A program made the position numbers and the translations under genes. A stretch of DNA of 64,000 nucleotides. Origin: Canna indica (taxonomy: Eukaryota > Streptophyta > Magnoliopsida > Zingiberales > Cannaceae). The stretch covers positions 42,493,501-42,557,500 of the forward strand of contig CP136898.1 in the NCBI GenBank assembly GCA_034359265.1, read 5' to 3'. Positions 34,809 to 46,364 of this stretch are shown here, one piece after another. The notes under the pieces are model-generated. The model did not search any database and was not told the origin of the DNA. It saw only the letters and a list, made by a program, of their open reading frames with translations. Numbering within the stretch: the first letter of the stretch is position 1; every line of letters starts with the position of its first letter.

Positions 34809-37800
34809 CTAGAAATTCATGATTCCACCAATCATGGCTTCATCATTCCTTTCCAAGTTATCACTATTATTGAAAGCATCACAATCTACAAAACTACTGC
34901 TATTAGAATCAAACACCTCTCCTCTCTCAAAACTCCTCAGCCTATCTACAGCAGTAGTATGTGCAACCATGTTTTCCTCCCTAGTAATATATTTCCTCTC
35001 TCTAACACTCAAATAGCTTCCCAGTTTCAAAATCTTATTTATCACTCCCTTAACCTTCTAGGGGACCTCACATTCACCTCTTAAAATCCTAATTGCATTC
35101 AAGCAATTAGAATATACAACAAATCCTTTCATTGCTTTCTTTCTCACATTATCCAGCCCATACCAGATGGCTTTGCACTCAGCCATCAACACATCACACG
35201 CCTTTACAATTCTACTATCAGCAACTATACAATTTTCTCCTTGTAAGACTGCAAATCCTACTCCAGCTGTATCACCATTCTTCCATGCAGCATCACATAT
35301 CAACCTTAGAACATCATCAGCATCCCTCTTACCATCTGCTACCAAATTGCTCATACTACTTGTATTATTCATCCCAATTTTCCCTTCTTCCCAGTAATCC
35401 AAAGCATCCTTCAGAGCCTTCCTAAACATTCTCTCCCATCCTCAAGCTTCTCTTTATGCTTTTCCTTATTCCTATTCTTCCAAATTAACCATAAGGAATT
35501 AGCTATGAATGCAGCTAACTTTCCTGCAGATTCCAAATCGTATCCTTCCATTTCTCCAAGCCAACCTCCCTTCTCCCATGACTTGAAGAATCTGAATTTT
35601 ATCCCAAATTGACTATGCACCATTTCCCAGTATTGAACAGCATCCTCACATTCCAAAAAAATGTGATTTATTTCATCCCTTCCTCTGCCACACACATAGC
35701 ACTTTTCACATTTCATGTCATTATGTTTTACAAACCAGCTACTTGTAGGCAACGTATTCCAAGCCAACTTCCAATTGAACATTTTTACCCTTTTAGGTAT
35801 TATGATATTCCATAATTTCTTCCAATTTACCTACTTTTCTCCTGCATAGTCCTTCCTCTCTTTCAAATGCTAGTAAGCTTCCCTAGCATTTAGGATACCA
35901 TTCTTATTTGGACTCCACACCCAGATATCTCTTTCACCTTCAGTATCTAATTCAATAGCAGTTATTTTTCCATAAAAATTCTGATCAAAACATTCCTCTA
36001 GTACTTTCAAATTCCACTCCCCCTCTTGAATAAGCTCACTTACTAGAATAATTTTGCTCATCATTTGAACATTGCATAATGTTGGCCACTTCATCAGAGG
36101 TATCTCTTCTATCCAAGGATCTTCACAAACTTTAGCATTTCTTCCCATCCCTATACTTATTCTAAATCCTTGTTTTAACACCTCCATAGTATCAAATATC
36201 CCCTTCGCATACCAGGATTTCTTTCTACCTTCAAACTCTTTCCAATGGTGCACCTGTCCATACTTCTCCAAATATACATTCACCCAGCTTCTATCTTCTT
36301 TATTTAGCAAAGGCAATAACCTTTTTGCAGCTAGAGCCTTCTTCATAATCTAGATATCCCTGATACCCAAACCTCCCTCATTCATGTTCAAAGTAACCTT
36401 CTCCCAGCTAATTAGCTAAGCACTGCCTCCTTTACTAATTCCTCCCCAAAAGAAATCTCTTGTCATGCCACTAACCTTCTTCACTGCTTTATCACTAACC
36501 CAGGTTGATAGCATTGCATGAACATGCATAGAACTCACAACTGAATTTATTAACACCCTTTTCCCAGCTTAAGAAATATAGTTCTTTGCCCACATATCCA
36601 TTCTACTAGCAATTTTCTCCACTAACTTAAATTGGTATTCCACATCCAATCTTCTTGGTGCGATGTATGCTCCCAGGTTCTTCATTGGGTATTTGCCCAC
36701 CTTCATTCCAAGTTTCTGACTAATCTTGCGCTTCACCTCTGCTCTGCATTTACTAGGAAAAAAATATTTTTGACTTTTCAAGGTTGATTTTTTTATTTGT
36801 TACTTCACAGTACACTCCTAGCATTTCCTTCAGATTCATGCAAGTATTTCTATCTCCTTTGATGAATAATACCAGGTCATCTGCAAAAAGCAAATGACTT
36901 ATTTTGTTTTTGCCCAACTTCAAAATCTTCAATTTATCAACACTTAATGCAGATAGGAACTGTTCCATTAATATGAACAAGTAAGAGGATAGGGGATCCC
37001 CTTGCCTTATCCCCCTTTGATTCCTGAAATACCTAGATTTCACTCCATTAACTTTACAACTCAAGTTATCAACACTTAAACAATTCTTTATCCATCTTCT
37101 CATTTCTTCAGGGAATTTCATCTTTTGCACCACCCCAGTATTGCATCACAGTCATCTCTGTCATATGCCTTCTTCAGGTCCATCTTGATAACAATGTATG
37201 GTTTCTCAGCTTTTGAGCCATGCAGAAAATTAACAACCTCATTGACTACCAAAATACAATCTTGCATATATCTATTTGGCACAAATGCACTTTGCTGAGG
37301 GCTAATTAATTTCTCAAGAACCTTTCTTATTCTATTAGCCAATATCTTTGCAAATATCTTGTAGATAACATTGCATAAGGCTATCGGCCTGTAATCCTTT
37401 ATCTCACTTGGTTTCTCCTTTTTTAGTATCAGTACTAAGCCTGTCTCCTTCCATTTGACAGGAACCACTCTAGTTCTCTAGATTCTATCAAATTCCATCT
37501 TTACAGACTTACCAACACACTCCCAATGTCTCAGATAAAATTCCAATATAAATCCATATAGACATGGACTTTTCCCTCTTCCTAAACCATTAACAGCATG
37601 CCAAATTTCTCCTGACTGAAGCTGTTACTCAATGCCTTCCCTTCCTCCTCACTGATACACATCCAATTAACCTTATCTATCTCAGTAATCCTTTCACCCT
37701 TGTCATCAGGATTGTTCCATAACTTTTCATACCAACTTGCAAAAGCTTCCACATATTCTTCTCATCCTTTATTTCCACATCCTCAACTCTCAGGTGTTCA

Positions 37801-38939
37801 ATTTGGTTTCTTCTTCTTCTCATATTCACCAAGTTGTGAAAATATTTTGTATTCTTCTCCCCCTCATCTATCCATTTCTTCCTTGATTTAGACCACAACT
37901 TTAATTGAATTTGCTTGTTCAACATTTTAATCCTTTCCAACAACCCATCTTTAATACCATATTCATTCTCATCAAGTAACCCACGTTCCTCCTTTAACTC
38001 CAACTCCTTAAGAGATAGCAAGTCTTCCTTCAGCTTTCCTTCTAGATGACCCACAAACTTCTTATTCCAAATTTTTAATTTCTCAGATAACACTTTTTGT
38101 TTATCAGCTAAAGTTCCTTCTAGTACTCCATCCTCTTCCCGACTGTTCTTCACAATTTCATATAATTCTAGATATTCCATCTAGAAATGTTCAAATATAA
38201 ATCCTCTACTCTTCTTAACAATATTTCTATCTCTTATGCATTCCATCACCAAAGGCCTATGATCAAAGCCCATTCTCTGTAAATGTGAAATTGACAACTT
38301 GAGTTTCCACTCCAACCACTTTGCATTGCAAAGAAATCTGTCTATTCTTGCCCGAATCAGCTCCCCTCCTTTCCTGTTATTTGACCAAGTGAACCTAGGC
38401 CCCTTGTAACCAGCATCCATTAGACCTGTTCTCTCCAAGAATTCCCTAAAATCCCTTATAGATTTGTTGCACTGAAACATCTTTCCACCACATTTCTCAT
38501 CAGCACTGTAAATACAATTTAGATCACCCATAACTATCCAAGCTAAGTCAGTAATCTCCATCCCCTCTAGAATTTTCCACAACACTTCTCTTTACTTAGC
38601 AAAATTACTAGCATATACCCCGTATAACAAGAAACATTTATCATTTCTCATTCTTACTAGCCCATTTATGACTTGACAATTTTTAAAGACCACTTTCACT
38701 TCCACACTTAGCTTCTTCCATAACAGAATAATACCACCAGATCTCCCCCTACTTGGAACAAAGTCTCCCTCCCAATGTCTTCTGAACTTGTTGATGAACT
38801 TCATTTCTTCATTTTCCACCAAATGTGTTTCCTGTAAACACACTATATCAGGTTTCTGATTTCTAATTAACAACATCAAATACTCCATTGCTTCAGGCCT
38901 AGCTGCCCCCCTCATGTTCCATGAAATCAACTTCATCAT
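34809..38939 (-). pseudogene. LINE ORF2: endonuclease, reverse transcriptase, zinc-binding, RNase H
   Basis: Start ATGATG at 38939-38934: MMKLISWNMRGAARPEAMEY, the AP-endonuclease entry; then CLQETHLV, VMGDLNCI and DHRPLV. RT: SEIKDYRPIALCNVIYKIFA, QQSAFVPNR, MDLKKAYDR, RQGDPLSSYLF and FADD near 36880. The zinc-binding domain has CYVCGRGRDEINHIFLEC (35782-35411). RNase H: CDAAWKNGDTAGVGFAV, MAECKAIWYGL. Stops near 38590 and 38180 and frameshifts near 37675, 37130 and 36780 split the frame. The protein nicks target DNA and primes reverse transcription there. Confidence 0.92.
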
Positions 38940-38943
38940 TGAT

Positions 38944-40709
38944 CTAATTTTGACTACCATTCCTCCCACTGTTACATTCACCAAGGTCTCCTTCATCTCC
39001 AAGAGCATAACACTCATTGGAGAATCTCTTTTTCTTTCTTTTAAAACAACTGTACTCAACTGGTACACTTACTATCTCTTTTCCACTGCTTACACTCCTT
39101 GCTTTACTTCCTTTTCTTTCCCTATTCCTTGAAGACTCTAGGTCTATGCTGTTTTCTATCAACCCTGCTTCATCATTTACATTCTCAATCACTCTTCCAA
39201 TTGACTTGGTCACCATCTCTGCTAACATATCTAGCTCATCCGTCAACACCTTCTTTCGAGCTCCCTTGTAAGTATCTGTCAGCTTGTCACTTTCTTCCAT
39301 GCTGTTATTGTCAACCTTACTTGCTTTGAATTGAAAAACACCATCATTGGTATCAATTCTTATCTTCTCATTTCCTCTCTTTCCCATATTAGGCAGAACC
39401 ATTCTTTTCTCCACTTCCATGCTTTCATCCCTCAAGCTACCTTCTGTCGTTTTGTTGAAACAATTATTATTAGATACACACTTCAATTTAACACCACTGC
39501 TACTAGTTTCCTTCAGATCACACTTTTCCTTTGCATTATTATTATCTTCTTTCTTCTGCCCCACATTCCCTTTAGCCTCATCCTCAAAAGTAGGATTGTT
39601 TAGCACTACAAATGAGTTACTAGCCTCCTTGTTTCTGTTCATAACCTGTCTATTTCCAATCCTTTTCCTTCTCTGTACTAGAACCCAAGGTTCAAGCAAA
39701 TCTTCCTCATTTTTCTCCCCACAAACTTCCATTGCACCATCCACCTTGTTCTTATCTTTCTCTACACCATATAAATGATAACCAGTCTGATTATGCCCCA
39801 CTCTCCCACACCCAAAGCAAATGTCAGGCAAATTCTCATATGCTACAGTTTGGAAAAAAAACTTCCTCCCTCAGTTTCAATCCAGAAACCTTGCTCCAGA
39901 GGTTTAGAGATATCCAACAGCACACGCATCCTAGCAAACTTCCCTCTTGACCCAGCTTTTGTATAGTCATCAATCTTCAGATGCCTTCCAATCACAACAA
40001 CCAAATGAGGTAAAATGTTACAATGCAAATACTCAAATGGCGATCCCGGAAGTTTTATCCACACAAGCACCAAGTTAACCTTCTCCTTGATAGACTGAAA
40101 ATTATCCTTCCATGGGATAATTGAAAGAACCTACCCCCTTAGAAACCATGGACCACCTGAAAAGACTTCCCAGTAATCCTCATCATTTTCAAACTTGAAA
40201 GCAAAAAACCCAGAAGACAAATCCACAATACAGCATCCAGCCTTCAATTTCTAGATCTTGGGCAAAGAACTCCTTACCAGCTCCAGTTGGGGTGTTCTAC
40301 CAAAGAACTTCCTATACAATATTCTCTTGCAATCCTTGCGGGCTTCCTCCAAATCCTTGATATCAATTCTTATTCTCCCTTTTGAATTTTCCTGTATTTT
40401 TTCAATTTTCTTTGCTAATACTTCTGATGCTGCCCAATTATTTTCCTTATCAAACATTCTAAACAGACTTGCCCAAGTTAAAGGTACCTTTCCTAGATTA
40501 GGGTTCCATCGATTCTTCGAAACTCCCTCCAATTGATTCATCGTCGGCAAAGTAGCTCCAGCTCCATCTTCATAAGACTTCAGATCGCCTCTTCCCTCTA
40601 CATTCTGCCCAGAGGAAGCCTCCCTGATCGTTGGATCTGGAGGTTCTTTAGATTTCGGGATTGGCGCCATCAGTCTCCCGAATCGTCTTTCTGCTGATGT
40701 CATCGACAT
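38944..40709 (-). pseudogene. LINE ORF1, nucleic-acid binding protein
   Basis: Begins at the ATG ending at 40709 (MSMTSAERRFGRLMAPIPKS). Then a DUF4283-type region (FFAFKFENDEDYWEVFSGGP and IKLPGSPFEYLH) and the knuckle PDICFGCGRVGHNQTGYH. An in-frame TAG lies after SSLPKI near 40251, a second stop near 40130, and a frameshift near 39855 at a T run. A long polar tail (39831 down to 38944) completes it. ORF1 coats the LINE RNA. Confidence 0.88.
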
Positions 40710-40748
40710 AGTCCCAAAATATTACCTAGATTTTTTGTACTTAGGCAA

Positions 40749-42538
40749 ATTTTATTGAATGAAAGTTGTCATAGGTTAAATTTGACATTAGAAACTTATA
40801 TTTTAAGTCCAAACTCATGAAACATGTTTAGATATATGCATGATATGCATCTTGGTATTTAGAGTTGAAAATTCATGTGTAGATCAACTAGATGAAATAA
40901 GTTCACTTTAGGAGACCTTAAGTTGAGTAGAGTTGACATAAGTCAACAAATTGACTTAGAAACTTCATTTTAGGTCCAAACTTCACAAATATATTTAGAT
41001 TTACCCATGTTAGGTGTCTATGTGTCTAACTTTGAAAAACCATGAGTAAAGGCTAAAATTTGATACTTAGTAATTTCATAATAATATGCTTATTTTTGAA
41101 TGAAATCATACTAAGGTGATATTTTGACCAAATGACTTTATTTTCAGTTTAAACTTGACATACATGTTTTACATGATAATATCATGATATTTTAAAGTTT
41201 GAATGAAAACTAAAAACTTTTGAAAAATAGCTAATATTTACGAAATGCCACTAGATTTCAGTTATTTTTAGAAAAATGCACAAAATTAATTTTTGGATTG
41301 TAATACCCCACTTTAGTCCCACATAGGAAGAATATTAGATATTATGTTGGCTTATAAGGCTTGATGGGTGTACTACCATCAACTTCAGCTTAAGTATTTT
41401 AATTAGGCCAATAGGTTGGTCTATGAAGTTGATGAGTCAGTTATCCCATCAAGCGGATCGTAACAAAATGGTATTAGAGCAGGATCTAGTCCTAGGCATG
41501 GTAAGGGAGCCTATGTGAGAAAGGGCTGCTCGGGTGATGGGGTGGAGCCGCTACTAGGCTAGGTATCACATGCCACTGACTTGAGTGTGATTCTGGCTAT
41601 GTGTTAGACTTGAGTTGGGTCTTGACGAGGATGTCAAGACATAAGTGGGGGAAATTGTAATACCCCACTTTAGTCCCACATAGGGAGAATATTGGTTGTT
41701 ATGTTGGCTTATAAGGCTTGGGTGTGCTACCATCAACTTCAGCTTCAGCATTTTAATTAGGCTAATAGGTTGGTTTATGAAGTTGATGAGTCAGTTATCC
41801 CATCAAGCGGGTTGTAACATGGATGATTCTTGAAACTGCATGTTCTCTGAAAAATCTAGTTTTTTTTAGTAAAAAATTCAAAAATTTCCAGTAAGAATAT
41901 AATTTGATATAGATTTTTGAAATTGGATTTCAAAACTTTAAAGTATCATTCTTCCCAAATGTTCATTTTTCCGATACTTTGATTTTTGGTCCAATCTTCG
42001 AATGAGACTTCAAGTATGATATCATAATTTCATTTTTGATATTGTTCTCATCATTATTTGAGAAAAATCATTTCTAAAATGATTTTTGATACTTTGACCG
42101 ATACGTGTAATATCGATACTTGAATTAGTACATGATTTCTAGTTTTAGATTATGTTTATCATTCTATGATATCATGTATTGATTAGTCTCACTTGTATGT
42201 ATATTTTCATCCCTTGAGTTGACATCTACATGTTTTTCATTAAAACTAGTTTTTAGGTCCAGACTTTGATCATAATTGACTTTTCTTGCCATTTTTAAGT
42301 GATGTCAAAAGGGGGAGAAAAATATAGGTAAAAAAGGAAGAAAATATAGGAAAATCATGCATATAGATAGGGGGAGTTCTATTATATAGATATGCATGTT
42401 GATAGGGGAAGGAATCCCATGTTTGATATCCTAATATCCTTTGTGCTTGAATGAGTTCTATTAAGATAGGGGAAAATCATGCATATAGATAGAGGGAGTT
42501 CTATTAAGGATGTTTTTCATCATCAAAAAGGGGAAGAT
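40749..42538 (+). other. Element C non-coding region, right of the LINE
   Basis: Continues the AT-rich internal region; holds the TRIM at 41299-41819. Near its end purine tracts recur (AAAAGGGGGAGAAAAAT near 42308, TAGGGGGAG near 42369, AAAAAGGGGAAGAT before the LTR), as in element A. Confidence 0.75.
41299..41819 (+). mobile_element. TRIM: miniature LTR retrotransposon, 521 bp
   Basis: Two direct LTRs, 41299-41465 (167 bp) and 41656-41819 (164 bp), both starting TGTAATACCCCACTTTAG and ending GTAACA. A tRNA-Met primer site TGGTATTAGAGC lies at 41469-41480, and a polypurine tract AAGTGGGGGAAAT directly before the second LTR. TSD TGGAT is perfect (41294-41298, 41820-41824). There is no coding capacity; it depends on other elements' proteins. 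It is inserted in element C. Confidence 0.96.
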
Positions 42539-43279
42539 TGTTGGCCTAATATTTTTTACCTTGGTCTTAATCTTGGTTTTGATGATAACAACTATGGAAC
42601 TAATGATTTCATAGAGAGTTGCCTTCAGGTTCCAAGTCAGTTAGCGCACGACGTCCTTGATCGAAAATATCGGAGAAATAAAAAAATCGGAAGGACGTTG
42701 GTCGACGCGCTCGAATTTCATCGGGAAGATAGAGTTTAGGTTTAGGATGTTTAGATAAATTATAAAATCCTCTTTATGATGCTATGGCCCTTAAAAAACC
42801 AAACCTGTAATCCAAAAACTTAGTAGGTGGTTACCTTGGTGTTAAGGCTTAAATCCAATATTGTAAACTTAGTTTACTATGATTAGTTGAGTTATCCCTT
42901 AGGTTGAGGTGGGAGAGTGCTCTCGGTAAGATGACGGGATACTTCCGGGTGTGTTAGTGCCTTTGGTTTGAGAGCGGAGACTTTCTGGTGTAAAGTCCTC
43001 TTTGTAAGGGAAACGATATAATTTAGTAAAGCTAGTTTGGAAATCCTAAGCGGGGTGCTAAGGTAGTGGAGTAGACATTGAGGCCGAACCACTATAAATA
43101 ATTATGTTAGCATTGATATATTATTTTATATTAATTGCTTTATCATTAATCGCTTCTGCATTTAGTCATTAAATTGTGAATTGCCTAAGTAGTTTAAGAA
43201 AATGTGTAAAACTGAATTTAGGCGACAAGTTTAGTCAACACACTATTCACCCCCCTATAGTGTGGCTATTTCACCAATA
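42539..43279 (+). repeat. 3' LTR of element C, internally deleted (741 bp)
   Basis: Starts TGTTGGCC like the 5' LTR and ends CACCAATA (expected CACCAACA). About 550 bases present in the 5' LTR are missing near 42823, including the palindrome array and the TATA box. Confidence 0.9.
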
Positions 43280-43640
43280 GGATTGACATCCGTGGAGCCA
43301 TATGGCTAAGGACGATGTTCAACTCTCACTCACATCATATGATCATAGGATGATCGTCCTTGAATAATCTGAGAGTTGTCATATCCACTCCCCATATGGC
43401 GTTAAAGTTTCCTATTTCAAAACGGAAGTAGGTGTGTTGTATGCCGATCAGAAAGAAGCCCGATGATACTATAATGAATGTCTCAAGCCAAAGATGACCA
43501 AACAAAAAAAAAGAGCCTAACGACCCACAAACGCTTTCTACAATTGAAGGCAAATAGCCGCCAAAAGCCTCTGAGCCAAACTCACGAAGGGACATGTGAA
43601 AGCAACCCCGACTCAACCCTTGAAAGAACTCAAGCCGTGA
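43279..43640 (+). pseudogene. Ty3/gypsy (Tat-like) protease region, right half after element C
   Basis: Directly after C the translation gives HHMIIG, a stop, then SSLNNLRVVISTPHMALKFP, and in another frame TEVGVLYADQKEAR, a stop, YYNECLK. These match the conserved tail of the plant gypsy Gag-protease region that should follow the piece ending at 15312. At least one frameshift and several stops are present. Reverse transcriptase and integrase, expected next, are absent; the sequence passes into non-coding DNA and tandem repeats, so pol has been deleted. Confidence 0.82.
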
Positions 43641-43960
43641 TCAAATCACCATTACTTGCACAAATAAAGCTCAGACCGAGCATTCTTTCTGTACGTATAA
43701 TCTCTTTATTACTCAATAAAATTGCATTTCTTGCATCTCTTCTCTGTATATGCCCAAGGAGTTTTACGGCCATCCTGCCGCTTTAATGAATATTGTATTA
43801 TTCAAATCCTACTTGAATCTTAGGTCACGATTCCACCTTATGCTCCTCGGTGATCTAAGCCTGAACCTCTGCACATGTTTCTCAGCCTTCAGAATTGGCC
43901 TCATAGCACAGTGCTGCACTCAACGATCATACTTCGGATTATACCAATCTAGCTTATTGG
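43641..43960 (+). other. Gypsy-derived non-coding stretch before the tandem repeats
   Basis: No recognised coding sequence. It includes a CAATAAAATTGCATTT poly(A)-signal-like stretch near 43713, which looks like LTR or 3' end sequence of the Tat-like element. Confidence 0.4.
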
Positions 43961-44535
43961 CCTCAGTGCCTATTATGGGCTCCCACGCCCTCAACGACCC
44001 CAAGCACGCTTCTCGTGAGCTCGATTTTCATCGAGTCTAGTCCTCAGCCCCCAAAGCCGTTACTTTCGGCCTCAACGCCCTTACACGGCCAAGACTTGGT
44101 TTTCACCAACCTGGCTCGTTGGCTATTACGCCATTACTTATGCCTCAGTGCCTACTATAGTCTCCCACACCCTCAACAACCCTAAGTGCGCTTCTTGCGA
44201 GCTTGGTTTTCACCGAGTCTGATCCTCAGCCTCTAGAGCCGCTGCTTCCGGCCTCAACGCCCTTACATGGTCAAACTCAATTTTCACCAGCCTAGCTCGT
44301 TGGCTATCACGCTATTACTTACGGCCTTTGTGCATATTATGGGCTCCCACGCCCTCAAACGACCCTAAGCGTGCTTCTCGTGAGCTTGGTTTTCACAGAG
44401 TTTGGTCATCGACCCCCAGAGCTACTGCTTCCAATCTCAGCACCCTAACATGGTCAGGACTCGATTTTCACCAGCCTGGCTCATTGGCTATCACGCCATT
44501 ACTTAAGACCTCAGTGCCTATTATGAGCTCCCACT
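43961..44535. repeat. Tandem repeat array, about 182-bp unit, left part
   Basis: The words CCTCAGTGCC, GGGCTCCCAC, CGTGAGCT, CGGCCTCAACGCCCTTACA and GGCTATCACGCCATTACTTA recur in order; GCCTCAGTGCC starts at about 43961, 44143, 44325 (diverged) and 44509, a spacing of 181-184. Interrupted by an LTR fragment. Similar arrays lie between pol and the antisense ORF in Tat-lineage elements. Confidence 0.9.
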
Positions 44536-45327
44536 ATAAGTGAAATGACCTACACTAGAGGTGGGTGAATAATATGTTAACTAAAACTTTAGCCTAAATT
44601 CGGTTTTAACTGTTTCTCGATTACTTTAGGTAAATCATAATTTAATAGTAAGTGGAAGCAAGACAAATAACAAATAATCAAACACGCATAAGAGCAATGC
44701 TAAACAATGAATTTATAGTGGTTCGACGCCAATACCTACTCCACTACATAAACACCCCCGCTTAGGATTTTCAAACTTAATTTTACTAGATTATGAATAT
44801 TTTCTTATAATGAGGACCTTTTACCCGAAGAGTCTTCGCTCTCAACTTAAGGCACTTCTACACCCGAAAGTCTCCGCCTTCTTACCGAGAGCACTCTTCC
44901 ACCTCAAACTCTAAATGACACAATCACAAATCCTAGCAACACCAAGGCAACCACCAACCATTCAAGACCTAACAAGCTAGGTCTTCACACTTTGTATATA
45001 ATGAAATAAACACTAAAACTACATGTAGATGAGAGCAATAATAAACAATACAAACCTAGCTCTCAACCAAGAAGTCCTAGCTCCTCTTGATGTCTTGATG
45101 ATGAAACAATTGAAGGTTGAAGGCAAGATCAAGGGTTTTTGTCTCCAAGCTAGGGTTTACACAAAGGATGGCTCAATCAAGCTCAATGGTGAATAAAATG
45201 TCTCAAGGAGTGTTAGATGCAATGGAAGGCAAGTTTGGGAGCTTATATAGATATCCCAAAGGTGGGAGCTCGGTTTCCAACAAGCTCAATGGGTAGAAAT
45301 TCAAAATAAAGCCGTTGGGGGCATTAT
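44536..45327 (-). mobile_element. Element D: truncated LTR of the B/C copia family
   Basis: On plus it begins GTGAAATGACC, CACTAGAGG, GGGTGAATA like the inverted LTR end, carries the GTGGTTCGACGCCAATACC segment, and breaks off near AATAAAGCCGTTGGG. The rest of the LTR is missing and no TSD is visible. It splits the tandem array. Confidence 0.8.
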
Positions 45328-45830
45328 GGAAATATGGTGCTCGGCCCGCAGAGTCATTGGCTCATGCCTCAACACCCTTACACGGCCAGGACTTGGTTTT
45401 CATCAGCTTGGCTTGTTGGCTATCACGTCGTTACTTACGGCCTCAGTGTCTATTATGGGCTCCCACGACCTCAAGCGCGCTTCTTTACGACCTCGATTTT
45501 CACCGAGTTTGGTCCTCGACCTCCAGAGTCGTTGCTTTCGGCCTTAGTGCCCTTACATGGTCAGGACTCAGTTTTTACTAGCCTAGCTCATTGGCTATCA
45601 CGCCATTACTTACGGCCTCAATGCCTATTATGGGCTCCCACACCCTCAAACGACCCCAAGCGCGCTTCTCACGAGCTCGATTTTCACTGAGTTTGATCCT
45701 CGTCACCCAGAGTCGCTGCTTCCAGCAGTAGTGCCCTTACACAACTAGAATTCGGTTTTCACCAGCCTAGCTCGTTGGATATCACACCATCACTTTTAGC
45801 CTCAGAGCCCTTACTCGACTCCCCACACAC
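45328..45830. repeat. Tandem repeat array, about 182-bp unit, right part
   Basis: Resumes after element D with GCAGAGTCATTGGCTCATGC and GGCCTCAGTGTCTATTATGG; about two and a half further units, more diverged toward the end. Confidence 0.85.
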
Positions 45831-45984
45831 GGCCCTGCCTTACGCTCATCGGCAAGCTTGACTAGGACCCCCAGATGCGGTACTCGACACTATAGCCACT
45901 ATTCCTAAATCCATCGTCAATACGCAACCAACCTAACTTGGCACCAGAGCCCATCATTACTACTTAACCTCCAGAGTGACTTTG

Positions 45985-46145
45985 GAGTTGTTAAAGAACA
46001 ATCAACCTCAAACAAAGATTTAAGAAGGTTCAACCTCAAACAAAAACCTCAGAAGGTTCAACTTCAATAAAGATTTTAGAAGGTTCAACCTCAAACAATG
46101 ATTTCAGAAGGTTCAACCTCAAAAATCTCAGAAGGTTCAACCTCA
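45985..46145. repeat. Short tandem repeats, GAAGGTTCAACCTCAAA unit
   Basis: Five or six copies of AGAAGGTTCAACCTCAAACAAAG-like units of about 22-36 bases. The same motif in inverted orientation is at 55150-55380. Confidence 0.9.
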
Positions 46146-46364
46146 AATTTTTTTTTCCAGAAGTTAAACAAAGACTTTCCCTTTATAGGGAACCAAGCAT
46201 TATCAATAGAATGAAAAAAACTAAGCCACTGAATCAACAAAGAGCATGTTGCAAAATAAAATAAAGCCCACAAAGGAGAAATTGTCAAACAGAAGGGGAA
46301 TAGTTAACCCTAGAAAGTTTCCAAGACTAGACAATACATAGGCAAGCAAAAATTCAGACATTTA

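Larger units (their letters stand above)
34784..40736 (-). mobile_element. L1-type LINE, near full length, inserted in element C
   Basis: On minus it reads ORF1 (DUF4283-like plus CCHC knuckle), ORF2 (endonuclease, RT, RT zinc-binding, RNase H) and a short A tail (seven T at 34785-34791 on plus). TSD GTACTTAGGCAA occurs exactly at 34772-34783 and 40737-40748. Stops and frameshifts show it is inactive. Its length of about 5.95 kb is normal for a plant L1. Confidence 0.96.
15313..43279 (+). mobile_element. Element C: gag-only Sirevirus-like Ty1/copia retrotransposon, host of B, LINE and TRIM
   Basis: The 5' LTR starts TGTTGGCCTAAGG at 15313, is split by B at 16569/32560, and ends CCAACA at 32603. 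A tRNA-Met primer site (TGGTATCAGAG, 32606-32616) and a gag pseudogene follow. There is no pol, only about 2.5 kb of non-coding sequence split by the LINE and the TRIM. The 3' LTR is 42539-43279. Flanks AGGTT (15308-15312) and AGGAT (43279-43283) are a near TSD; the exact right end is off by one or two bases because the terminal CAACA has mutated to CAATA. The interrupted gypsy frame resumes after it. Confidence 0.9.

Noticed and set aside
35132..39966. Many plus-strand ORFs (for example 39347-39778, 39017-39271)
   Set aside because: Antisense shadows of LINE ORF1 and ORF2.
45315..45690. Overlapping ORFs in the GC-rich array
   Set aside because: Open frames caused by the 182-bp tandem repeat; all three frames stay open and none is conserved between units.
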